This document shows positions 1 to 10,665 of a stretch of DNA of 64,000 nucleotides, in pieces. A program made the translations under genes and the position numbers. Source of the DNA: Polytrichum commune (lineage: Eukaryota; Streptophyta; Polytrichopsida; Polytrichales; Polytrichaceae); assembly GCA_950295325.1 (NCBI GenBank), contig OX485806.1, positions 41,294,001 through 41,358,000 of the forward strand, in the 5' to 3' direction. The notes below the pieces were generated by a model. It had not been told where the DNA came from. It was given only the letters and a program-made list of their open reading frames with translations, and did not search any database. How positions within the stretch are numbered: position 1 is the first letter of the stretch; every line of letters begins with the position of its first letter.

Positions 1-50
1 AAAATGTCCTTTTGCTCACATTTTTGCATTCACATCTATTGTGTCATGTG

Positions 51-434
51 AACTACACTAAATATGATATCTAGTGTCACCTCTTCTAGTTGCCGTACTC
101 AATACTAATTGTAAACCGCGATATAGTGTCACCAACACTAAATGTTAACCCCATATTTATTTGTCATTCCTCGTAACTTTGTGGGGAATTATAGATTTAC
201 AGTGTTGCAATTACTGTCACTTACCAAGTGAATTTTCATCCAAATTTCAATCATGCATGACAGTATTTCATTACAGGTTGTTGACAAGAGAAGGTAGGGT
301 ATTTGGCCAATGGATGAACTCTTCCATTACCCATGACAATATTTGTTCACTTATTCATAAGAGGTATCATCCGAAAAGTTACCATAGTGACATTAAACGC
401 TATATGACACTAAAAATCATATTTAGTGTAGTTT
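51..434. repeat. Inverted-repeat unit, possible small MITE
   Basis: The segment 51-79 and the reverse complement of 405-434 agree over about 29 bases with three mismatches (AACTACACTAAATATGAT...TAGTGTCA). The interior carries further copies of the AGTGTCAC motif, for example near 74-80 and 124-132. The arms could bound a short non-autonomous DNA transposon, with TA directly outside CACTAAAT...ATTTAGTG on both sides. No longer target duplication is visible, so the family is not assigned. No coding content is supported here. Confidence 0.45.
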
Positions 435-1512
435 TGCCTCCATACTTTATAACATCTTTATGGATGGTAATTTTTTTGTTTATCAGGTTTGTGAAGTGTT
501 CTCGGAGTTGCTGCACAACTGTGGTCTCCTTTTTTGTGTATCACTTGTGAAGTTTGAGGGCAAGGATTTCGAACTTGAGGGGGTCCCCAATGGTGGTCAC
601 ATATTAACAACTCCATGTACTTATGCATGATGGACTTCGTGTTGGTAATCGCACTTTGAAATTTTGTCTTTTCGAGTGTCGCGATTTTGCTGCAACGTAC
701 GCATTGCTTACTCAAGGCAGGCTAGAGCTCTTGGAGATTAGTTTTGTCCTTGGTTTGCCGTGACGAAGCCGTCTTCTTGCGATGTTGTTGTGACAATTGT
801 ACTCACTCCACTATGACATCCATTGCATTGGAGTGGAGGATGTCTAAGATTCTCCCTAGAGTACATTCGTCCAAATGAATTTTTGACATATTGCATCATT
901 TGTTATAGATGGAATCTTTGTGGTTAGGTTGTTTTAAGGGTTGTTGTGTAGGGATTGAGGATATAGGGTATAGGCTTAGGGTTGGGGTTCATGGATAGAT
1001 GATCTGTGTCTTGCAGTTCCAAATTTAGGGTAGGTTCTTACATCGGGACCCTTTTGATGAATGGAACTAGACGCTATAAAATAATTAGTGTCTTGCTTAT
1101 GGTATTGTTCACATAGGTGATAAACCCTTGCATTCCCCACACGTTTCCAGTTGACTGCCCATTGCTCAGTGTGTTGATGACAACTTTGGTGGATGTTTAC
1201 CAAATTCCAAGTGGTTCTTGACCGGGTTTTCTATAGACACAATGCACTCAAGGTATGTTTTTGCAAGTAACACGACGACATGATGTTCTACCATAGGAGT
1301 TTTGCTTTGTGATGTACCATTGTATTTTTTTTTGAGATGCGATTCAAACTACAAATCACATTATAACACAATATTCATTAAAATGAGAGTTTTCCAGTGA
1401 ATTAAGAGTACATAAAGTAAACTATTAATCCAAGAATGAAATGAAAACCACTGGAAAGTTGTAGAGTACAAGTAAAAAAAATAACATTTGATTTTCTGCC
1501 ATAAATTCCGCC
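435..1512. other. Gene-less AT-rich spacer
   Basis: I see no open frame with coding character, no repeat array and no RNA gene in this stretch. Confidence 0.5.
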
Positions 1513-1833
1513 GTAGTTTCCATTAAAATAAGAGTATGTTAAGCTGGGAAATCGACTCATTTAGGTCGACTCAACCTAAATTGACAACATATTGTCCTCA
1601 TTTAGGTTGATTCAACCTAAATTGACTAACATATTGTCCTCATTTAGGTCGACTCAACCTAAATTGACTAACATATTGTCCTCATTTAGGTCGACTCAAC
1701 CTAAATTGACAACATAATGTCCTCATTTAGGTCGACTCAACTTAAATTGACAAAATATTGTCCTCATTTAGGTCAACTCAACCTAAATGAGTCGATTTCC
1801 CAGCTTAACATACTCTCATTTTAATGGAAACTA
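1513..1833. mobile_element. TIR-bounded unit filled with a hairpin minisatellite
   Basis: The outer ~50 bases are near-perfect inverted repeats: both ends read inward as GTAGTTTCCATTAAAAT(A/G)A and continue through TTAAGCTGGGAAATCGACTC. Between them are six tandem copies (starts near 1554, 1595, 1638, 1680, 1721 and 1762; period 41-43 bases) of a unit containing ATTTAGGTCGACTCAACCTAAAT-like arms. Each copy is therefore itself a small palindrome. No protein is encoded. The structure fits a non-autonomous foldback/MITE-type element whose core has expanded in tandem. No clear target duplication was found, so the exact ends may be off by a few bases. Confidence 0.7.
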
Positions 1834-3463
1834 CACGTCTGAAGTATAATCTAGTATTTATCAACCTAACATGACTTTTAGGTGTCCAAATGGCCAATAT
1901 TATTTTGTGAGGATCCCACTCTCTCAAAATATTGAATAGGGGCCATTCACGGTTGGGGTGCTACTTTTGGCCGTCTAACGGAAAACGGACTTTTTTGGAT
2001 AACTTCACATGCTTGGTATGCTTAGATTTGTATTGTGAAGCTTAGATACTTGTGAAAGTAGGCATCGTTATTAAAATATTATAAAATATACATACTAAAT
2101 CAGCACACTAAATTTAAGTGTCATTTTAGAATGACAAAGAGAATTTCAAATGGTAAGTCAAAAAAATTATAACCTCAATGTTCATGAGGATTTTGTAATT
2201 TTATTTGACATCCAAATTAATTACGTGCTTCATTGATGGTTTCATTTCCGGAATGAAATCCCAATGAATTGCTTATTTACTAATTGGAAGTGCACATATA
2301 TATTGGATTTTAGACCTTGACGGCGAAGTGCACTCAATATGGGATTTGTAGTCAAGCGGGCTTCCCCATAAAGAAGGATGAAGTTTTCAGTGTCATCCGC
2401 GAGGCCTTCATCCCCCGAAGGTACGAGTGTACCTGCTGGTTCACCCTAGCCGGGGGTTACTTACCTTGTTCTTTTGTAACCACGTGCGTTTACTAGGTAA
2501 TTTCCTTGGAGTTGTTTACCTAGTACCCTTCAAGTAGAAGAAAAGAAACTACTTTGCCTTAGTATTCAGAACCTTATAGGTAGTTCTAAATGGAAATCCT
2601 CCATAATTTTAGAGATGCTAATTTACTTATAAACTTTTGAATTACCATGAAACTTGTTCTATTACAACCTCAGCATAGGCTCTTGGTGTACTAATTGGAC
2701 AACACCATTCAACACATAGAAAGCAAACTTAACAACAAAGACATCAAAGCTTTATTTATTCACAACAAAAAGAGCAAAAACAATAATGAGGGCAAGGGAA
2801 TTTTCAACATTGACATGTGAATCACTACAAACATAAGAACATGCCATAGCCAAAACAACATTGGTAGTGTTTACAAACACTATAACAATTACAAAATGAG
2901 TGTTTACAAACACTGGGCTATAGTGCGAAACTCAATCCTATAATTCAAAGATGTGCCAATTCAAGCTCATCACGATGCAACATTGCGCTCCAGCCAATAT
3001 GATCCTCAAGCAAAATCTTTGGAGTTAAAACTTGAATCCTGTTACTGTTGCTACTAACTGGTGCTACCGTGGCCAATGCTCTTCATACTGCCGCTTGAAT
3101 CTAGCCCATGGATCGGCAAATGGAACAATTTGTGACAAACACTAGCACATTATGGAGCTCCTTAGAACCATCTCAATCTCTACAATACGGACAATATACA
3201 TACAATAACCGGCCAAAGAAAATGAACAAAGATGAAGGAGCTAGAAATGCAAGGCAAACTAAGAGAAGTGAGGGAAACACCGGATGGGAAGAGGGGTTTT
3301 CATGGGGCCAAGGAGATACCTTTGATGCCTTCAACAATGAAAAAGGAGCATGATGATTGGGATGAATGGGGCTACAACCCAATAATTGCATAGTGTACAC
3401 GCCTTGGATGATCTTTGGGGGTCAAATCTGTGCAAGGAAAATGATCACACACATGAAAGCTTA
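1834..3463. other. Gene-less region, probably including the 3' non-coding part of the old transposon copy
   Basis: No supported gene. Immediately left of 3464 this should be the 3' flank of the decayed transposon whose stop codon is at 3464-3466; GTTTACAAACAC occurs near 2870 and 2902 and also near 4799 in the 3' flank of the intact copy. I could not locate the left terminus of the old copy. An 81-codon plus-strand frame at 3108-3353 has no recognisable domain and is not called. Confidence 0.4.
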
Positions 3464-3642
3464 TCAAGTCCTAGTACTAAAAAATTCATTTAACGTTGTT
3501 GCATCCACATGATCCAAAGTATATATTTTGGACATAGAATTATAGGACACAATTATAGTCCATATGATTGTATCAACATCGATCCATTTGCAATCGGCAT
3601 GATCGTACTTAAATTTCATTTGGTCCGGCTGTTTTCTAAACC
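3464..3642 (-). pseudogene. 3'-terminal fragment of the old transposase-like gene
   Basis: Minus-strand translation gives KYDHADCKWIDVDTII and, further on, IYTLDHVDATTLNEFF followed by a TGA at 3464-3466. This matches the C terminus of the intact protein (KYDVTDTQWIDIESVI ... VYTLKETDRQVLDEFV and stop) at the same spacing. The fragment continues on the far side of the inserted elements at about 12587. Joining the two sides with one copy of each target duplication gives an open frame (MVFMQWFRKQPDQMKFKYD) aligned with IMLNWFKSAPGRNKYKYD of the intact protein. Confidence 0.9.
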
Positions 3643-4142
3643 CACGGGTAGATCACTCTAAGGCATTTTTGTGCACTGCGTGCGGCTGGGGATTTTTTGT
3701 TTTGGGGTTATTTTTTACCTTCAAGGGCTGAATTAAAGCCTCCCTATAATTACTTAAATTTCAAAAACGGCCCATTTTTTTGCACCCTTCCATTACTTAT
3801 GTTGTCCAAGTCATTGTAATTTTTTGTACTCTATATTCCTTTTAATCCATTTTTGGACAGACGGAAATCCCAATTATCATCCATCCGCATGAGTCCTAAA
3901 CCCATTTACATACCATACTAAACATACCTTCTAGGATCCTTATTTTCAACCCCTATATTTATTTTACAAAAAATAATGGCCCACGTTTTATGTCCATCTA
4001 ACTTACTTATAATGGGATTGTCTACATTTAATGGCCCCTTCATTATTTGGAATTCCTTTATAATTTTTATTTCAAATGATTTTAATCCTCTCTATATTAT
4101 GCCGCACGTCGTTTTTAAAATGCACTAAGTGATCTACCCGTG
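3643..4142. mobile_element. hAT-like MITE (500 bp, 8-bp target duplication TCTAAACC)
   Basis: The ends are inverted: the left reads CACGGGTAGATCACTCTAAG and the right, inward, reads CACGGGTAGATCACTTAGTG. Both are followed by a second similar block (GCACTGCGTGCGGC against ATGCCGCACGTCG on the right). The 8-base sequence TCTAAACC lies immediately outside each end (3635-3642 and 4143-4150). An 8-bp duplication with short TIRs is typical of hAT-derived MITEs. No coding capacity. It sits just 13 bases from the start of the intact novel transposon, inside the same old pseudogene. Confidence 0.85.
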
Positions 4143-4155
4143 TCTAAACCATTGC

Positions 4156-4171
4156 CTCGGGGGGGGGCAGT
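4156..4171 (+). repeat. Left terminal inverted repeat of the novel transposon
   Basis: CTC, nine G and CAGT; this pairs with 12564-12578, which has eight C. Directly outside is target duplication ACCATTGC (4148-4155). Confidence 0.85.
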
Positions 4172-4520
4172 GTGTTAGAAATTTAAGGATATAGGTGCGA
4201 ACAACCACCATTTTATAGGGGGGTATTACTTTTTTTTTTTTTTTTCCACGGGCTATCATTATATAATTATATAATTTGGCTTATTATTACAGGGGCTTGC
4301 ATTACTTATAATTCCAAATTGATATGAATAAACGATATGGTAATTTAGATTTAAAAAAAATTTCTACTACAGTTTTTGTCCTACATCAAATTATGAACAC
4401 ATACATGAAATCAAACAATGTAGGTTAAAGTGTAAATGATATAAAAGAGCAATTTGTATAGATCACATAAAAACTATACAAACCTTTAGTATGAAATCAT
4501 TCATATTATGAAACACAATA

Positions 4521-4744
4521 GAGTTATCCTAAAAGTCAAGTGGCCTTTGAACAAATAAGAGTCATTAAATCAAAACACATGGCATCTTGTTCAAATGCCA
4601 CTTGACTTTTAAAATAACTCCAATGAGGGACCACCAAGCTCTTTCAAACTTCATAACTATTTACAATGAACAAATAAGAGTACATTAAATCAAAACACAT
4701 GATATCTTGTTCAAACGCCATTTGACTTTTAGGATAACTCCAAT
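4521..4744. repeat. Hairpin plus direct duplication in the 3' flank of the intact transposon
   Basis: 4521-4553 and 4588-4620 are inverted copies (30 of 33 bases: GAGTTATCCTAAAAGTCAAG...). The right part, about 76 bases from 4549 to 4624, is repeated directly at 4668-4744. This lies between the stop codon of the large gene and the left terminus, a usual place for subterminal transposase-binding repeats, but no such role is demonstrated. Confidence 0.7.
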
Positions 4745-4890
4745 TTACAATGTATTTGTGCACAATCATAGTAGTATGAAATAAATGTTCTCATTGTGTT
4801 TACAAACACAATGAATGAAACTAAATGTGCATATCATGGAGACACTGACAAATAAAGATAAAACCGTAGCTACTTGAATAACCTGCAATG

Positions 4891-7800
4891 CTAAGTAGTT
4901 TTTGACACAAATTCATCTAGCACCTGCCGATCAGTTTCTTTTAGGGTGTAAACGTTGCTATTAGATTTGAATGACAATGCAATGATGCAAATCACGCTTT
5001 CAATGTCAATCCATTGGGTGTCAGTCACATCGTACTTGTATTTGTTCCTCCCCGGTGCTGATTTGAACCAATTCAACATTATTTGAATGGACGGTGAAGA
5101 ACTTCCCTTCTTACCTACTGAGGTGTGAGCCATAAGGTTGACAGGGTTTCTACACAATCTCCACGTTTTTCCAACCGTCCTTCGCATTTTTTGGACTCGG
5201 CCCAGCCACCAAGTGCCAATGTTCGGGCCAACGGTCACAGCAGTTGGGTGTCCCACATGAGCACTGGTGCGGTTCCTCTTCTGTGCTGCTCTCACTCCAG
5301 AACTTTGGCCCAGAGTTCGTGATTGCATGAACATCACAGCGCAGTCACTTCCAAGTCCAAGGAAAGCGGTTGATGTTGAATTTGCAGCTGAAAGGTAATC
5401 CTCTGCGTTATTGAAATAAATAGAGTTCTTGATGCGAGTCAAGCGGTCCTTTGATAAGAAAGGATTCCCATTCAATTCACCTACTAACGTTGATTTGTAA
5501 ATGGCCCTGCCCTTGTACTCCACCACCGGCTCTATTTTCTGTACAAGGTTCTGCCCAGTTGGAGGCATTGGTGGGCTCGGCTCAGCTGAATCTAGCATTT
5601 GCGAGATTGCATCCCTGCATTCCTCCTCAGCAAGTCTTAAAATTTCTTCCCTATCATCCAAAGAATCGTCCACAATACTCATATCCACGTCAATGTCCAC
5701 AACACTCTTATCCGGGTCTACATTGGCGCCGTCACCATCCACGGTCTCTTCTTCCATTGGCAAAATTTTGGAGTCCCTCATGGCCTCACCATCGCCATCT
5801 TCGCCGGGGACAGGTTTTTCGGGAGCCACATATGCCCAGTGCTTTGGATCCGCCCTCTCGACCGTCCAAGGCTGCAAGAACCACTGTTTATTTCTAGCAT
5901 AAGAGGATGGAGCCATATTTAGCACCTTCAATTGGGTTTGGGCTGCCTTTAGACCTTCCTTCAACGCTGATACGAAGTCCTCATCTGTGGCAAGGGCGCT
6001 GTAATCTCCCAAATCTGCAGGGGACTGTCCCCGTTCTAAAGGATGCAAGTCAGCCCAGATGTTACGCTGCTTGTTATGCGCTCTACCAAATTGCAATCCA
6101 TTGGGTCCATATTCAATCGCAGCAAGCTGGTTCACTGTGTTAGCACAACCCACAAGCTCTTGGAAATCGTAAGCTCTCTCCATACCCTGCATCCCTCCCA
6201 CCTTGCTAAAAAAAATTTCACACGAATAAGATCCTGTGAGGTGCAGTGGAACTGGCAAGTGAGAGAATCCATCACGAAAATACCTTACCAGTAAGACCAC
6301 AAAATGGCAAGACAACTGCACATCAAGATAGCATTGGTTGCTCACAAAGCATTCTTGTAGCGTGGGCTTCTTTGTATTTCCTCCTACACCGTGGTCACCA
6401 TGGTCGAACCACAACCTCCATATTCTAAAAAAGAATGACACTTTGCTAGCAAGAACCACCCTCTCCCTCAAAGTCAAAGACACGGAAAGGAAAATGTCGA
6501 TATAATCAGCACATATAGACAAGTACAGCTCAGTCCCCAAAGTTCTTTCCTGATGTGCGTCCTTACAAGTTCTAAGTTCCTGCAAGCAAGTCTTTGCCTT
6601 CTTTGCACAAATGCGTTGTGCACTAGCCCAATTTTGTCTGTCTGTTCGGTCCACATCTTCTTTTCTAAGACCATGCTGATCAATACCAAACTTTTGATAA
6701 ACTTGACCAAGATGATCTAGGTAACAGACATCAGCCCCTAGTTGAAGGTTCTTTACAGCACTGTCAAGTGGGTTGATCAATTTTTTTCCGTTATGGATGA
6801 AATCCTGATCATGCAAGCCTTTAATTTTATTCTCCCCAAGCCACTCACAAGATAAAGACCAGCCTTCCCATGGAATTTCATACCTGAATCCTACCTTGCT
6901 GCAGTAGTCTTCAACCATCAATTGCCTTCTCCTAGAGTCGCCATCTGAAGAATGCCCTATAATAGGTCCAACAACCGGCCCACAACTATATTGCCAAAGG
7001 GTGTCAATACTCTCCCACTGACTTCTCACCCAACTCGAATTAAATCGATTGCAAGTGCATGACACAACAAGGACAAGTCTGGGCAACTTATCATGCAACG
7101 GATTGACCATGATGACACGAGCAAAACTTCCTTTGACATTCATTCGAAAAGAATCAACTATGGATGAATATCCACTCTCACCATTCCCTACTTGCGGTTT
7201 GAAAGTAGAGATGCACACATGATTCTCCTTTTCTCCACAAAAGCCTACCAATCCATCTGACCGAGCGTCCCAAGAAATACGGGACTTAACTTTCGTCTCG
7301 TCTTCAGCTAAGATGACTGGGACTGGTCCTACCACTCCGTGACTTGCTTTGGCCTCCTTGTAAATGTCAGCCACAACAGCAAACAACGAAGAATGTTCCT
7401 TGGCAATGAACTGAACTCTTTTTTTGTTTTCCCTCTTGGTACAATCATATGACGGTCCACCAAAATTCAAAGCAAACAAATCACACATTCGCCTCCCACC
7501 ATAGATCCTCATAGCTTGTGCAAATGATTTTGAATTTTTTGAGAATGTATGACCCTGCCTCACACGATTCAAGTTTGTGGCAACATCCCTAAGGAAGTCC
7601 CACAAAGCTGGCTTTCCGCCAAAGGCGTTGGTTCTGTGAGCCGCCAAAATGTTGTTACAAAAAGAGAGAACATCCTTTCTATTAAAGCTTTCTACGGCAC
7701 TAAGTTTCAGACCACGGTGACTTACTTTCAATTGCGCGACCCTAGCCTTCATGAGCCAATGCTTAGCCTTTTCCTCACGATATTTCCTCGCTAATGTCCT

Positions 7801-9432
7801 AGACTGTGCGGCCACCTCAATACATTGCAAGTAGTCTATCCTTCTTCCAGACTGTGTATCCTTGCAACCGCGCTTAACAAGAGCACGACCTTCCCTAAGC
7901 ACTCTAAGTCTGAAATCAGTGGCCTGCTCAATTTCTATGCAACAAGAACAAGTGAAATCCGTGAAAGGTTCTCCTGTGCCATTCAAACGTTTACATTGTA
8001 CATGACGGAAGCAACCTTTCACAACGACAATCTTGCCTTTGAATACAAAATTTGCAGTTGTGTTGGGCTCCGCTATCCACAACGATCCAGGCTTTGAATC
8101 ATTGAGCAATGAATCCATTCTATAGCACTTCCCAGCGTACTCAATGATTTTCTTCCTAAATCCCCAACACAACAATGACAAGATAGAGTCTGAGTGCATA
8201 CCTGATGGAGATTCGCTTGTAGTTACGGAATCTGTACTGCCCGAACTGCTGAACCAAGAATGCAGGTCCCGTTGATTTCCAATTGTTGTTCTCGACCTTG
8301 CACTAGGTCTCCCTCGCTTCCCGGAGCTCAATGCACATGATGTCTTTGAAGAACTGTTTGCCCTTACCAAATCTTCACAACACTTGGTATGAAGGAGCCC
8401 ATGGACATGATTCTCTAAATTAGCTCTGAGATTTCCCTTTTGCGGGCACAAGTGCATTAGTTCTCCGTCGATTTTGCAACGCACCTTGAACCAAAAGGAC
8501 TTGAACTGAGGAACCCCCACATCTCCCACTATTACAAATGGAGGATCATCTTCCGAGATGGAATCATTCACACTTTGAAGAATGCTGACACCTTCCTCCA
8601 CGAGACGCTTGTGATCGGCTGGTGTCAAAATTATGGGTTTGCTAGAGTTGCCCTCCTTCTTCGGGTGATCGTTGTACAAGATATTCCTCTTCCTACACCA
8701 CTGCTTGATGTGAAGAGTGGAATGCAAGTGAGACTTTTTGAAATTCGCAAACAAGTTTTGTATGGCAATCCGGGAGTGATCACGACCTGTACCCCCGATT
8801 TCTCTCTTGCACTCCCCACAAAATATTTTCACAACTGCCACGTCATGGTGATCGTATGTTTTGAGGTTCCACACGTGATCAGCGAAATCCATGGACTCCA
8901 ACTCCCTTCTAAGCTTCTCAGCACCCCGCTTGTAATTCTCAAGCACGTCAACAGATAAGAGTGTCGATTGCAGCAAAGTCTCTTCCTCTTCATGAACTTC
9001 AATCAGATCTGCCTCTTCCAACGTCGGGGCAACACCGCAGAGCAAGATGTCCGCAGCACACGGTTGGACAACTTCATCAACTCTAATTTCTACTTGGGGC
9101 TCCCCTGCAAAGTCATTGCTCCCCGCTTCACCCGGCGCTTGAAGACGACACCGCTTCTGAAGTCCACCTTCGTCCTCCAATAAAGGAATGACATAGACAC
9201 GGTCTGTCACAGGATTCATGGCCTCAAACCTCTTGAGGATTCGACATTCATCTTGGAAGTCCCAAAAAAGGAAAGGCCACTCCACGCATCCACCATTCTC
9301 CAAGCGCGTGCGCAAATAAGCATAAGTGTCGCCCGTTTGGCAAAAGAAGGGGCTCAATAGCTCCGGCCGCGAAACATCATCTTCAACCGAGTACAACCTA
9401 ATCTTGAAATTCAGCGCCATCTTCCACACCAA
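4891..9432 (-). CDS. Putative DDE/RNase H-like transposase of the novel family (1513 aa)
   Basis: One uninterrupted minus-strand frame of 1513 residues fills the centre of the intact element. Visible parts, in order: a conserved N-terminal block around residues 48-72 (CVEWPFLFWDFQDECRI); a first Cys/His segment at 205-246 (FCGEC ... H ... H ... WC); a second at 319-352 (RCKIDGELMHLCP ... NHVHGLLHTKCC); an AT-hook-like GKRGRP at 371-376; and a third Cys-rich segment at 473-499. A core follows with EDETKVKSRISWD (710-722), GHSSDGDSRRR (826-836), HDQDFIHNGKK (874-884) and GSYSCEIFFSKVGG (1067-1080). The order and spacing of these acidic motifs resemble P-element/THAP9-like RNase H-fold transposases, but that is inference and no catalytic set is proved. 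Two start Met codons lie 4 residues apart; the first is chosen. A decayed paralogue exists in the window. An alternative is a domesticated nuclear protein, but the TIRs and fresh target duplication argue for a live transposon. Confidence 0.8.
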   Translation of the reverse strand: MVWKMALNFKIRLYSVEDDVSRPELLSPFFCQTGDTYAYLRTRLENGGCVEWPFLFWDFQDECRILKRFEAMNPVTDRVYVIPLLEDEGGLQKRCRLQAPGEAGSNDFAGEPQVEIRVDEVVQPCAADILLCGVAPTLEEADLIEVHEEEETLLQSTLLSVDVLENYKRGAEKLRRELESMDFADHVWNLKTYDHHDVAVVKIFCGECKREIGGTGRDHSRIAIQNLFANFKKSHLHSTLHIKQWCRKRNILYNDHPKKEGNSSKPIILTPADHKRLVEEGVSILQSVNDSISEDDPPFVIVGDVGVPQFKSFWFKVRCKIDGELMHLCPQKGNLRANLENHVHGLLHTKCCEDLVRANSSSKTSCALSSGKRGRPSARSRTTIGNQRDLHSWFSSSGSTDSVTTSESPSGMHSDSILSLLCWGFRKKIIEYAGKCYRMDSLLNDSKPGSLWIAEPNTTANFVFKGKIVVVKGCFRHVQCKRLNGTGEPFTDFTCSCCIEIEQATDFRLRVLREGRALVKRGCKDTQSGRRIDYLQCIEVAAQSRTLARKYREEKAKHWLMKARVAQLKVSHRGLKLSAVESFNRKDVLSFCNNILAAHRTNAFGGKPALWDFLRDVATNLNRVRQGHTFSKNSKSFAQAMRIYGGRRMCDLFALNFGGPSYDCTKRENKKRVQFIAKEHSSLFAVVADIYKEAKASHGVVGPVPVILAEDETKVKSRISWDARSDGLVGFCGEKENHVCISTFKPQVGNGESGYSSIVDSFRMNVKGSFARVIMVNPLHDKLPRLVLVVSCTCNRFNSSWVRSQWESIDTLWQYSCGPVVGPIIGHSSDGDSRRRQLMVEDYCSKVGFRYEIPWEGWSLSCEWLGENKIKGLHDQDFIHNGKKLINPLDSAVKNLQLGADVCYLDHLGQVYQKFGIDQHGLRKEDVDRTDRQNWASAQRICAKKAKTCLQELRTCKDAHQERTLGTELYLSICADYIDIFLSVSLTLRERVVLASKVSFFFRIWRLWFDHGDHGVGGNTKKPTLQECFVSNQCYLDVQLSCHFVVLLVRYFRDGFSHLPVPLHLTGSYSCEIFFSKVGGMQGMERAYDFQELVGCANTVNQLAAIEYGPNGLQFGRAHNKQRNIWADLHPLERGQSPADLGDYSALATDEDFVSALKEGLKAAQTQLKVLNMAPSSYARNKQWFLQPWTVERADPKHWAYVAPEKPVPGEDGDGEAMRDSKILPMEEETVDGDGANVDPDKSVVDIDVDMSIVDDSLDDREEILRLAEEECRDAISQMLDSAEPSPPMPPTGQNLVQKIEPVVEYKGRAIYKSTLVGELNGNPFLSKDRLTRIKNSIYFNNAEDYLSAANSTSTAFLGLGSDCAVMFMQSRTLGQSSGVRAAQKRNRTSAHVGHPTAVTVGPNIGTWWLGRVQKMRRTVGKTWRLCRNPVNLMAHTSVGKKGSSSPSIQIMLNWFKSAPGRNKYKYDVTDTQWIDIESVICIIALSFKSNSNVYTLKETDRQVLDEFVSKTT

Positions 9433-10456
9433 CCAAAACCAGAGCTGCTAGTGCACTTGAGCTGCGGCTGGGATGATTGAATTTTCCCTCTTATGATTCG
9501 ACTTGCTCAATCATTCCACCTCTCTCTCGCATCCAATCAATCAAAGAGAAAATAAGTACCTAGAAAAATGAATGTCGCATTGCAAAACGAATGGATTCTT
9601 CAATGGCAGCCTCGCCTTAGCTCAAAGTTGAGGAAGCTAGATCACCACACCGGCAGCCAAGACCTGCATGGAAAATGCATCCATATTCTCATGAGCTCAG
9701 ATAGAACCCCTCCATCAGCATCCAGGGTAATCTTATTGCCAATTTACTTTAAAAAACACTCATAGGTACCAAATTTACCATTACACACCTATTAGCCTCC
9801 ACCAACAGGTATTATCAAGAAAATGTAATGCCCCTTGGTAACTCATGTACCCCTACATACTTGTGTTCCAAATCCCAAAGGTGCCCATCAGTACACAACA
9901 TGGCACAAGACATGCAATTACATTCTGCCCACCCTCTTCCTAAACAGTCAGTATCTGCGATTCCAATCCTTAGATTTCTCTAGATTCCTGATTCCTCTTT
10001 TGCACAAAATTCGCTGAAGAGAATCACAATCAGCCAGACATATCTCGATTATGTCTTAGTGGATAACATGCCAGACATAAATATGGATTATGCTTAATAT
10101 TCCAAGGTGGAAACCCTTTCTGCTTCGAGCCTCAATATTTCGGGGGCCCCAGAGCTCATATTTGATTACCTAAACTGAGGACCATGGTTTCACTGGTCGT
10201 CTTTCCAGATTCTTTGTGGCAACAAAAACCTCTCACTCAAATAATCAAGTGATCAACAGCTCACAGCTCAGCCTCTCTTGAGGCCCAGCCGATTCTTACT
10301 GATCACCATAAATATCCGTGATAACCAAACTCTATCACCACATGCAAAACTATCCCACAAGATTTTCTGAATGCCATTGCAGGGTACCAGATTAGCCCCT
10401 ACTTCTTCATGCAACCACTCACTCCACTAACACATACAATGATCGGGGAGAACTGG

Positions 10457-10665
10457 CACTTAGTTACAGATGAACCAGTTGAGTTTGAGAAATAACTGGT
10501 CGAAGTTCAAGACTGCAAGAAAACTACCGATCATTTTAGAGGAATTTATGGAATACACCGCAATTGTATAAAGGAAAACCGGAGGATGCCAACATGTAAC
10601 CGGTTGGACTTGCAAACACTCGGATCTCAACCGATTATGCCCAACAATCTCCCCGATCACTGAAC
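10457..10665 (+). repeat. Dispersed repeat, copy 1
   Basis: About 200 bases resemble 33170-33365 in the same orientation. Shared blocks include TTGAGTTTGA(G/A)AAATAA, GCCGATCATTTTAGAGGAAT (ACCG here), TGTA(A/G)CCGGTTGGA and CAACCGATT(A/T)TGCCCAA. No coding content. The two copies sit inside unrelated transposons, so this is an independent repeat family. Confidence 0.65.

Noticed and set aside
1554-1790. Regularly spaced repeats resembling a CRISPR array
   Set aside because: The repeats are contiguous tandem units with no unique spacers, sit inside plant DNA and are bounded by TIRs.
1924-1990. Similarity to the right terminus of the novel transposon (GGTGCTACTTTTGGCCG)
   Set aside because: Only short scattered matches, no CTCGGGGG end and no coding remnant beside it.
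2440-2500. Possible left terminus of the old transposon copy (CCGGGGGTTAC, then CCACGTGCG)
   Set aside because: The CTC start is missing and no match to the CGCCATAT that follows the right end is present, so the boundary is left open.
5451-5902. Plus-strand frames of 130-150 codons opposite the 1513-codon gene
   Set aside because: They are antisense shadows of a long conserved gene whose paralogue alignment confirms the minus frame.
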